Of a stretch of DNA of 7,288 nt, positions 1 to 4,869 are shown one piece after another. Numbering within the stretch: the first letter of the stretch is position 1; the number at the start of each line of letters is the position of its first letter. The notes under the pieces are model-generated. The model saw only the letters and a list, made by a program, of their open reading frames with translations. It was not told the origin of the DNA and searched no databases. The stretch comes from JAWOJF01 sp046481785 (GTDB taxonomy: Bacteria; Bacteroidota; Ignavibacteria; Ignavibacteriales; Ignavibacteriaceae). Where the stretch lies: positions 1 to 7,288 of the forward strand of contig JAWOJF010000063.1 in NCBI GenBank assembly GCA_046481785.1, written 5' to 3'. Both the position numbers and the translations under genes were made by a program.

Positions 1-48
1 GTAGGACACCTCGTTGTTCTCGGCGGCGTCCACCACGCCGGCCTCCAG
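1..48 (-). other. Fragment of a TRAP-transporter DctP-type substrate-binding protein, probably foreign or chimeric
   Basis: Read on the minus strand, these bases translate without a stop as LEAGVVDAAENNEVSY. This resembles the conserved segment of periplasmic TRAP substrate-binding proteins (DctP family), commonly of the form LQTGV(I/V)DGAENN. By my count 33 of the 48 bases are G or C and the codons mostly end in G or C, while the sequence from base 49 on is strongly AT-rich. No matching upstream coding sequence follows on the minus strand beyond base 49, so the gene is broken there. The fragment runs off the window edge. I infer either an assembly join at a contig end or a recent foreign insertion; the family assignment rests on only 16 residues. 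Confidence 0.45.
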
Positions 49-66
49 TACATATAATAGATAAGC

Positions 67-87
67 AATAGTAATGTCTATACTATT
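67..87. repeat. Short perfect inverted repeat
   Basis: AATAGTA (67-73) and TACTATT (81-87) are perfect complements around a 7-nt spacer in the AT-rich stretch 49-120. No gene starts nearby, so an operator role cannot be supported; in such AT-rich sequence it could be chance. Confidence 0.25.
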
Positions 88-121
88 AAAGTATTTACTT
101 GTGCGTGTTATGGAATTTTGT

Positions 122-166
122 CCCCCTGAATTTTATCCCGGTTGTGCCGGGATAAATTCAGAGGGG
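122..166 (-). terminator. Long GC-capped hairpin downstream of the oxidoreductase operon, possible terminator
   Basis: Arms 122-141 and 147-166 pair almost completely around the loop TTGTG (142-146), with an extra T at 131 and an extra A at 162. The inner stem TTTATCCCGG/CCGGGATAAA is perfect. It lies just past the stop of the last minus-strand gene, where a terminator is expected. No U-tract follows in either direction (on the minus strand it continues ACAAAATTCC), so it is not a textbook intrinsic terminator. It may protect the mRNA 3' end or be a dispersed palindromic repeat. Confidence 0.5.
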
Positions 167-188
167 CATAAAACTGTATGATTTTTGA

Positions 189-452
189 TCAGGAGTGGTT
201 AAAACTGGAGATTACTCCGTCCATAGACTGAGAGCGTGCATGTATCTCATTAAGCTTTTGAATAATGCTGAGGATCTCTTTCCTTTTTTCTTCAATAAGA
301 TCTGTTATAAAGTTTTTTACTTCGGGCATACTGCATTCTTCAAGAATGCCCTCGTAATACCTTACAGTAGCAGCCTCTCTTCTTAAAGCTTCATTAAGTA
401 ATGCACAAGTATTCTTACAGGCATGTAAACATTTTATATCTGATTCATTCAT
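189..452 (-). CDS. Small helical protein resembling half of a ferritin-like/rubrerythrin domain
   Basis: An 87-residue, soluble, almost wholly helical protein with no signal peptide or membrane segment. Residues 21-70 resemble one helix pair of the ferritin-like superfamily: E26 followed by Y32/Y33, a short turn at CSMPEVKNF (40-48), then a second acidic helix with E54, E55 and E59. The usual EExxH iron-binding motif is not intact: EEKRKE stands where His is expected, so metal binding by a canonical diiron site is doubtful unless it dimerises differently. The N-terminus carries C8, C12 and C16, a CxxxCxxxC spacing that puts three thiols on one helix face. The start is supported by an AGGGGAG SD 7 nt upstream. 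It begins 26 nt after the gamma subunit stop, so it is probably the last gene of the oxidoreductase operon. The specific function is unknown; a redox, metal or assembly role is inference only. Confidence 0.75.
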   Translation of the reverse strand: MNESDIKCLHACKNTCALLNEALRREAATVRYYEGILEECSMPEVKNFITDLIEEKRKEILSIIQKLNEIHARSQSMDGVISSFNHS

Positions 453-478
453 ATCGTTTCTCCCCTAAATATTGTTAA

Positions 479-1045
479 TTAGATTTTAATTTCTTCAGTT
501 TCTCTCGCCAGTTTTTGTCCCAATAAAAGAGCCTGTTCATTTAAAGGAATTGTATGATGATGTCTTTCCGGCAGCACTTTTTTAAGTGCTTTAAGTATAT
601 TTTCAATTTTTACAACAGGCCTTCTTTCAAGAAAGGCACCAACAATAATCATGTTTGCCACCTGTTTTTTATTAAGCTTCTGAGCCTCTTCAACTGCATT
701 TATCCCAAAGATCTCAACATCACTTCTTGACGGGGGATTTATAATACCTGACAGTTCATATATAATTAACCCGCCGGGTTTAACTGCGTTCTCAAACTTT
801 TCAACTGAAGGCTGATTAAGAACAATAGCCGAATCGAATTTTGTTATAATAGGTGAACTGATTTTTGTCCCCGACACAATTGTTATACAATTGGCAGTAC
901 CTCCCCGCATCTCTGGTCCGTAAGAGGGCATCCAGCTTACTTCCTTATTCTCTATCATGGCGGCGTAAGCAATAATCTGCCCCATAGAAAGGACCCCTTG
1001 TCCCCCAAAACCTGCAAAAATTATTTCATGTGTGCTGTGTTCCAT
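479..1045 (-). CDS. korC: 2-oxoacid:ferredoxin oxidoreductase, gamma subunit
   Basis: A 188-residue protein of the usual length for the gamma subunit/domain of 2-oxoacid:acceptor oxidoreductases. The N-terminal GFGGQGV (12-18) and the segment PSYGPEMRGGTANC (40-53) are family signatures; this domain contributes to the CoA-binding region at the active site of the cytoplasmic complex. LNQPSVEKF (76-84) and the NMIIVGAFL stretch in the last third also fit the family. The gene starts 1 nt after the beta subunit stop, and its strong SD (GGAGG, 7 nt before ATG) lies inside the last codons of beta, which suggests tightly coupled translation. The symbol follows the korABCD scheme; the same family is also named vorC, and the substrate cannot be read from sequence alone. 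Confidence 0.93.
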   Translation of the reverse strand: MEHSTHEIIFAGFGGQGVLSMGQIIAYAAMIENKEVSWMPSYGPEMRGGTANCITIVSGTKISSPIITKFDSAIVLNQPSVEKFENAVKPGGLIIYELSGIINPPSRSDVEIFGINAVEEAQKLNKKQVANMIIVGAFLERRPVVKIENILKALKKVLPERHHHTIPLNEQALLLGQKLARETEEIKI

Positions 1046-1046
1046 G

Positions 1047-1871
1047 TTACACCTCCTCCGGAACAGGTTCGGGCTTAACAGCCGCTGCCGGTTCTTTTTG
1101 AGGAACTTTAAGATCGCCCAATGGATACTCAGGGAACATTTTTTCTTCCAGGTAATTTATTGTTTCCTTCGGCGTCATCTTCCATCCGGAAGGACAGTTT
1201 GAAACAACCTCAATAAAACATGTTCCTTTTTTCAGCTTCTGATATTCAAATGCAGCCTTAATTGCTTTTTTAAGTTTACGCACCGAATTAGGCGTATGTA
1301 CTGCCTGCCTTGTAACATAATATGCACCGGGAAGATTAACAATCAAATCGGTAATTTTAAGAGGGTAACCCATAGAAGAAGATTCTCTTCCATAAGGAGA
1401 TGTTGATGTAAGCTGTCCAAGCAGACTTGTAGGCGCCATCTGTCCGCCGGTCATTCCGTAAATGCCGTTATTAATAAAAAGCATCAGGATATTTTCACCC
1501 CGGTTAATAGCATGAATAGTCTCTGCCGTTCCGATAGCGGCTAAATCTCCGTCACCCTGATAAGAGAAAACATATTTATCGGGAAGTACCCTTCTTATAC
1601 CGGTGGCAACTGCACTTGCTCGTCCGTGAGCTGCTTCCTGCATATCAATGTCCATATAATGGTAAGCAAAAACCGAACATCCAACAGGAGCAACGCCGAT
1701 AGTATCGTTTTGTATTCCAAGCTCTTCAACAACCTCCATAAGTACTTTGTGAACCACACTATGTCCGCATCCCGGGCAATAATGAAAAGGAACATCAAGC
1801 AGTGTTGAAGGCCTTTTATAAACTACTTCTAATCCATCAATGTTTTTAATTTCATTTCCCATTTTTTTCAT
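1047..1871 (-). CDS. korB: 2-oxoacid:ferredoxin oxidoreductase, beta subunit (thiamine pyrophosphate-binding)
   Basis: A 274-residue beta subunit carrying the cofactors for 2-oxoacid decarboxylation. CPGCGH (32-37), C65 in PVGCS and C226 in NCPSGW give four cysteines suited to one [4Fe-4S] cluster. GDGDLAAIG (106-114) with NNGIYGMTGGQ (134-144) is the Mg-TPP binding motif. Family knowledge: TPP attacks the 2-oxoacid and electrons leave through the cluster to ferredoxin. The last 15-20 residues are rich in Pro, Glu and Ala and look like a disordered tail. The first ATG overlaps the alpha stop as ATGA, but the GGAGG SD ends only 1 nt before it. A second ATG three codons later (1862) has a better, roughly 10-nt spacing and may be the true start. 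The Kor/Vor distinction is not resolved. Confidence 0.94.
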   Translation of the reverse strand: MKKMGNEIKNIDGLEVVYKRPSTLLDVPFHYCPGCGHSVVHKVLMEVVEELGIQNDTIGVAPVGCSVFAYHYMDIDMQEAAHGRASAVATGIRRVLPDKYVFSYQGDGDLAAIGTAETIHAINRGENILMLFINNGIYGMTGGQMAPTSLLGQLTSTSPYGRESSSMGYPLKITDLIVNLPGAYYVTRQAVHTPNSVRKLKKAIKAAFEYQKLKKGTCFIEVVSNCPSGWKMTPKETINYLEEKMFPEYPLGDLKVPQKEPAAAVKPEPVPEEV

Positions 1872-3010
1872 CCCTCCACTTCAGCTTGTTGTTTTTCCAA
1901 AATGGACTCAATTTCGGTAAGAATTTCTTCTGGTGAAGGAACAATCCCGCCCATCCTGCCTTTATGATATACAGGATTTTTACCATTTACAGCAAGCCTT
2001 ACATCTTCAACCATCTGTCCTGCATTCATTTCAACAGTTAAAACAAACTGCGTTTTGGCAGCGGCTTCAGCAATTGCAGCGGAAGGGAAAGGATATAATG
2101 TAATAGGACGAATCAGGCCGACCTTCATTCCTTTTTCCCTGGCAAGCTCTAAAGTTTTCTGGCAAATACGGGCAGATAATCCAAATGCAACCAGCAGAAT
2201 ATCGGCATCATCAGTTTCAACTGTTTCAAACCGTATTTCGTCCTGCATTCTCCTATATTTATCCTGCAGGTAAGTGTTAATTTCTTCCATTTTATCTGGT
2301 TCAATATGCAGTGAAGTGATAACATTACTTTTACGGTTTACCTTACCGGTAGTAGCCCATGGGGGCGTTGCCTTTGGCAGAGAACCTTCTTCAGGAAGAA
2401 CTACTTTTTCCATCATCTGCCCAAGTGCACCGTCTGCAAGAATCATAGCAGGGTTCCTGTATTTTTCAGCAAGACGGAAACCGTCAAAAACAAAATCAGC
2501 CATTTCCTGTACTGAAGAAGGAGCAAGGACAATAAGGCGATAGTCACCATGTCCGCCCCCTTTAACAGCCTGAAAATAATCTCCCTGAGATGGCTGTATA
2601 GTTCCAAGTCCGGGACCGCCTCTCATAACATTAACTAATAAACATGGCAGTTCGGCAGAAGCGATGTATGAAATGCCTTCCTGCATTAAACTTATACCCG
2701 GTGAAGATGAAGAGGTCATTACCCTTGCACCAGCACCAGCAGCCCCATATATCATATTAATAGCTGCCACTTCGCTTTCAGCCTGCAGAACAACTCCTCC
2801 CCTTTTGGGAACCTCTACAGTGAAGTATTCAAGAATTTCGGATTGAGGAGTGATCGGGTATCCAAAATAGGCATCCATCCCCGCACGGATAGCAGCTTCT
2901 GCAAGAGCTTCGTTCCCCTTCATCAACCGGGTTTCCCCTTTCATCACGGCATTGCCCTGATGAGGTTTCCCCTTTCCCGCTTCGCGGGACAAAGATTCAT
3001 TCTCTATCAT
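1868..3010 (-). CDS. vorB: 2-oxoacid:ferredoxin oxidoreductase, alpha subunit (VorB/KorA type)
   Basis: The alpha (pyrimidine-domain) subunit, 380 residues from this start. YPITPQSE (51-58), QAESE (76-80), TSSSSPG (99-105), RGGPGLGT (131-138), QPSQGDY (140-146) and GGGHGDY (152-158) are characteristic of VorB/KorA proteins annotated as 3-methyl-2-oxobutanoate or 2-oxoglutarate:ferredoxin oxidoreductase. KEGG-style naming would call this chain korA. The 3010 start was chosen because AAGGGA lies 7 nt upstream and the gap to the ferredoxin stop is 26 nt. The family usually begins close to the LMKGNEA segment, so ATGs at 2944 (358 aa) or 2923 (351 aa) are alternatives. Residues 1-29 look unconserved and include a hairpin-encoded stretch. 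An in-frame extension up to 3220 overlaps the ferredoxin gene and is rejected. The stop overlaps the beta start by 4 nt. Confidence 0.93.
   Translation of the reverse strand: MIENESLSREAGKGKPHQGNAVMKGETRLMKGNEALAEAAIRAGMDAYFGYPITPQSEILEYFTVEVPKRGGVVLQAESEVAAINMIYGAAGAGARVMTSSSSPGISLMQEGISYIASAELPCLLVNVMRGGPGLGTIQPSQGDYFQAVKGGGHGDYRLIVLAPSSVQEMADFVFDGFRLAEKYRNPAMILADGALGQMMEKVVLPEEGSLPKATPPWATTGKVNRKSNVITSLHIEPDKMEEINTYLQDKYRRMQDEIRFETVETDDADILLVAFGLSARICQKTLELAREKGMKVGLIRPITLYPFPSAAIAEAAAKTQFVLTVEMNAGQMVEDVRLAVNGKNPVYHKGRMGGIVPSPEEILTEIESILEKQQAEVEG
2975..2989 (-). repeat. GAA-loop hairpin inside the 5' part of vorB
   Basis: On the coding strand TCCCGC-GAA-GCGGGA forms a perfect 6-bp stem with a GAA loop; its core GCGAAGC is a known unusually stable mini-hairpin sequence. 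It is followed by a second 6-bp inverted repeat (TCATCA 2941-2946 with TGATGA 2958-2963) and two copies of AAAGGGGAAACC 33 nt apart. Such structure near the ribosome-loading region could modulate alpha subunit translation, or the DNA may be an intergenic repeat captured into the reading frame. Confidence 0.5.
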
Positions 3011-3036
3011 TACAAAATCCCTTCGTTTATCCCAAA

Positions 3037-3273
3037 CTATATTGCCTTTTTGAGGCTTTGCCTGGGTTGACGGTAAACTGTAATTATAGCCTCGGGACAA
3101 ACAAGCGCACAATTTATGCAGCCGGTACAGTTTTGCTGTACAAGCTCGGCATAATGGTAACCATTCTTGTTTATTTTTGTTGATAATCCCAGGCTTTCCT
3201 GAGGACAAGCAACTATACAAAGCTCACATGCTTTGCAGAGTTCCTCCTGTATGTAAACCGTTCCTTTTATCAT
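3037..3273 (-). CDS. korD: Two-[4Fe-4S] ferredoxin, delta subunit of the 2-oxoacid oxidoreductase
   Basis: A 78-residue protein with two complete cluster motifs: C13-K-A-C16-E-L-C19-x3-C23-P and C49-T-G-C52-I-N-C55-x3-C59-P. This is the 2x[4Fe-4S] arrangement of bacterial-type ferredoxins and of the delta subunit/domain of 2-oxoacid oxidoreductases, which relays electrons from the beta-subunit cluster to free ferredoxin. It is the first gene of the minus-strand operon and lies directly before the alpha gene. No SD is visible before the ATG, where the leader is A/T-rich, unlike the downstream operon genes. It could be called a stand-alone ferredoxin, but size and position favour the delta subunit. 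Confidence 0.92.
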   Translation of the reverse strand: MIKGTVYIQEELCKACELCIVACPQESLGLSTKINKNGYHYAELVQQNCTGCINCALVCPEAIITVYRQPRQSLKKAI

Positions 3274-3487
3274 AATAAAAACTTGTTATTTAATATTAAA
3301 ATTACTATTGCCGCATAAAGGGCAACATATATGCCAGATATCTATTAATGCGTTTAACATTAGATTTGTAACTATTTTGATAGAATATTTATCAGTTTCA
3401 AGAAGAGTGTTAATTTTTTCCTTCCTATTTGTAAGAAGTTATTAACGAATGTTCATCAAAAGTGTTCATTTAATCTACAAAAATGCG

Positions 3488-3524
3488 CCCGGCATACAGA
3501 CGAAAGAGGATTAGGCCAGCCGGG
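3488..3524. repeat. GC-rich inverted repeat with 25-nt loop
   Basis: CCCGGC (3488-3493) and GCCGGG (3519-3524) are perfect complements in otherwise AT-rich intergenic DNA. The loop is purine-rich (GACGAAAGAGGATTAGG) and could be the terminal part of a structured leader. I do not recognise a known riboswitch. Confidence 0.3.
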
Positions 3525-3710
3525 AATGTTTAATTCATATTGATGAGATTGGAATTTAATGCGAGCAAAGAATAATAAAGACCGGACAAAAATTAGAATT
3601 ATTTTAAAGTAAAAAGCTGCTGCATATATTAGATAGAAGCAGGATGTAATTTAAGATATGGATTGCTTATTATTAGTTATTACCGCTGCGGAAGTTTTCA
3701 TTTTTTCTGA

Positions 3711-3773
3711 TCTGACTTCTGCCCTCTGACTTCTGATCTCCGGCCTCTGATCTCTGACTTTCGTCTTCCGTCT
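3711..3773. repeat. Degenerate 7-nt tandem array (consensus TCTGACT)
   Basis: Nine consecutive heptamers can be read in phase: TCTGACT, TCTGCCC, TCTGACT, TCTGATC, TCCGGCC, TCTGATC, TCTGACT, TTCGTCT, TCCGTCT. The strand is strongly pyrimidine-biased. Seven is not a multiple of three, so the array has no coding periodicity of its own; it creates a low-complexity Ser/Glu/Gln/Arg-rich tail in a minus-strand frame that should not be called a gene. Confidence 0.8.
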
Positions 3774-3899
3774 TCTTACTTTCAACTTCAACACCTATTA
3801 TCGTCAGGGAGAAATAAAAATTTAGTGTTTTCGACGTTAAAACCAGAATAGTCGAATATTTGGCTTTCTTCATATTGAAAGTTGATATGACCCAGGGTA

Positions 3900-3931
3900 T
3901 TGATACGCTACTACTACTAGCCGTAGATTTG
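3900..3931 (+). promoter_or_regulatory. Bacteroidota-type promoter for rlpA
   Basis: TAGATTTG (3924-3931) matches the Bacteroidota -7 consensus TAnnTTTG exactly, and TTG (3900-3902) lies 21 nt upstream where the -33 TTTG box is expected. Transcription would start near 3938, giving a leader of about 30 nt before the rlpA ATG. The match is by eye. Confidence 0.5.
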
Positions 3932-3966
3932 GAGTGTAAATATTTTATCAACAAATATGAGGTGTA

Positions 3967-4452
3967 ATGAATTCTATAACGAAATTCTTACTAATCACAG
4001 TTATGATTTTGTTAGTTGGATTCACCGTAACTAACGAGGGCAACGAAGTATTAGCATCAGATAATAACCCGTTACCAGCCTCCAAAACTGAGGCTGATGT
4101 AAATACCTCGGTAGTTAGTTATATAGATAAAGGTGAAATGGTTGCTTCCTGGTATGGTCCGCGGTTTCATGGCCGGAAAACGGCAAATGGCGAGAGATAC
4201 GATCAGATGGCACTTACTGCTGCACATAAGCAGCTTAGATTTGGAACACTATTAAGAGTTACGAATCCCAGTAACAATAAATCAATTATTGTCAGAATTA
4301 ATGACAGAGGCCCATATATAAAGGGTAGAAATCTGGATCTTTCCAAGGCCTCTGCAATGGCACTGGGTATGATGGACCGCGGCGTTGCCAAAGTAAAAGT
4401 TGAACAGGTTAGCTTAAAGGGAGTAAATTTCCCCGTAATAACCCTCAATTAG
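3967..4452 (+). CDS. rlpA: RlpA-family septal ring lytic transglycosylase (double-psi beta-barrel)
   Basis: A 161-residue exported protein. Residues 5-19 are a hydrophobic signal sequence, with a likely signal-peptidase I site after VLA (28-30). No lipobox cysteine exists, and the protein has no Cys at all, so it is not a lipoprotein like E. coli RlpA. Residues about 58-147 form the RlpA double-psi beta-barrel: ASWYGPRFHGRKTANGERYD, LTAAHKQLRFGT, INDRGPY and LDLSKASA. E76, H87 and D113 have the same 11- and 26-residue spacing as the E120/H131/D157 catalytic residues of Pseudomonas aeruginosa RlpA, which cleaves peptidoglycan lacking stem peptides at the septum. There is no SPOR domain. An SD-like GAGGT lies shortly before the ATG, with a promoter upstream and an intrinsic terminator after, so it is probably monocistronic. 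Confidence 0.93.
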   Translation: MNSITKFLLITVMILLVGFTVTNEGNEVLASDNNPLPASKTEADVNTSVVSYIDKGEMVASWYGPRFHGRKTANGERYDQMALTAAHKQLRFGTLLRVTNPSNNKSIIVRINDRGPYIKGRNLDLSKASAMALGMMDRGVAKVKVEQVSLKGVNFPVITLN

Positions 4453-4477
4453 TACAAAATCATAACAGGAAATATTT

Positions 4478-4507
4478 AATCCGGCACTTGCTGCCGGATT
4501 TTTTTTT
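4478..4507 (+). terminator. Rho-independent terminator of rlpA
   Basis: AATCCGGCA (4478-4486) pairs perfectly with TGCCGGATT (4492-4500) around a 5-nt loop, followed by a continuous T run (4499-4507). It sits 25 nt after the rlpA stop and is a textbook intrinsic terminator. Confidence 0.93.
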
Positions 4508-4515
4508 GTCTCCGG

Positions 4516-4657
4516 AGATTTTCGGATTCGCGAATTCGCGGATTCCCGAATTCCCGAATTCGCGGATTCCCGAATTCGCGGATTCGCGAATTCGCGGATT
4601 CCCGGATTTTCGGATTCCCGGATTTTCGGATTCCCGGATTTTCGGATTCCCGGATTC
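4516..4657. repeat. Octamer tandem array (GRATTCSC/GGATTTTC), 17 units
   Basis: Seventeen 8-nt units run in perfect register from 4516 to 4651, plus a partial GGATTC. Only a few types occur after the first AGATTTTC: GGATTCGC, GAATTCGC, GGATTCCC, GAATTCCC and GGATTTTC. The left part mixes GGATTC and GAATTC units; the right part is a strict 16-nt alternation of GGATTCCC and GGATTTTC. GAATTC occurs five times (4532, 4548, 4556, 4572, 4588) and the palindrome CGCGAATTCGCG twice (4529, 4585). All six frames stay open because no unit makes a stop, so it produces spurious Ile/Pro/Ser/Arg/Glu-repeat ORFs on both strands. There are no unique spacers, so it is not CRISPR. Confidence 0.93.
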
Positions 4658-4659
4658 AA

Positions 4660-4733
4660 AAACCTCGAAGTTCTATTAAGGGGAGACCATAAAAGTATAA
4701 CGATCTAATAACTCATGGTAAACTTCGAGGTTT
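4660..4733. repeat. 13-bp perfect inverted repeat with a nested inner stem
   Basis: AAACCTCGAAGTT (4660-4672) and AACTTCGAGGTTT (4721-4733) are perfect complements across 48 nt. Inside, ACCAT (4686-4690) pairs with ATGGT (4715-4719), so the segment can fold into a two-part stem with an asymmetric 13-nt/1-nt internal loop and a 24-nt terminal loop. Each arm is itself a near-palindrome around TCGA. It begins directly after the octamer array. It could be a structured RNA, a protein-binding dyad or the ends of a small mobile element. Confidence 0.75.
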
Positions 4734-4787
4734 AGCTTCAACTCCTTAACCCAATATTAAATGAAGCTTAATAACACAAGCATCCGG

Positions 4788-4819
4788 TTGATATAAACCT
4801 TATTACATATTATCTTTTG
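4788..4819 (+). promoter_or_regulatory. Candidate promoter for the fucosidase gene
   Basis: TTG (4788-4790) is followed after 20 nt by TATCTTTTG (4811-4819), close to the Bacteroidota TTTG-N19-21-TAnnTTTG pattern but with one extra T in the -7 box. It would leave a leader of about 45 nt before the ATG at 4870. A moderate match only. Confidence 0.35.
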
Positions 4820-4869
4820 TATAAATTTAGCAGCACTCATGTTATTCAACTAACTAAACCCGCACTAAA

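Larger units (their letters stand above)
3274..3966. other. Long divergent intergenic region with no convincing gene
   Basis: About 690 bp separate the oxidoreductase operon (minus) from rlpA (plus). The A/T-rich half next to korD must hold the operon promoter, but I see no clear TAnnTTTG or -35/-10 pair on the minus strand. It contains a weak hairpin TTGCC/GGCAA (3308-3312 and 3321-3325), two TGTTCAT copies near 3450-3470, a 6-bp inverted repeat at 3488-3524, a 7-nt tandem array at 3711-3773 and the rlpA promoter at 3900-3931. A 93-codon minus-strand frame (3673-3954) is mostly repeat-derived and not believed. Confidence 0.6.

Noticed and set aside
195..386. Plus-strand open frames opposite the minus-strand genes (for example 195-386, 2055-2273, 2274-2543, 2664-2846, 2843-3070)
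   Set aside because: They lie antisense to well-supported conserved genes and show no recognisable domains.
1595..1798. Minus-strand frame inside the beta subunit gene
   Set aside because: It is an out-of-frame shadow of the conserved TPP-binding subunit.
3011..3220. Upstream extension of the alpha subunit frame to a 450-residue protein
   Set aside because: It overlaps most of the ferredoxin gene in another frame. The ferredoxin has two intact cluster motifs, while the extension is unlike any alpha subunit.
3488..3524. Known riboswitch in the divergent intergenic region
   Set aside because: The CCCGGC/GCCGGG stem and purine-rich loop do not match the conserved cores of the riboswitch classes I could recall.
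3673..3954. 93-codon minus-strand frame
   Set aside because: Its C-terminal third is translation of the TCTGACT heptamer array, the rest resembles no family I know, and it covers the rlpA promoter.
4516..4657. CRISPR array
   Set aside because: Units are 8 nt, contiguous and have no unique spacers; no cas genes are present.
4414..4679. Open frames on both strands across the octamer array (81 and 63 codons)
   Set aside because: They are products of a repeat that contains no stops in any frame. The residues repeat with period 8, and the frames overlap rlpA or its terminator.
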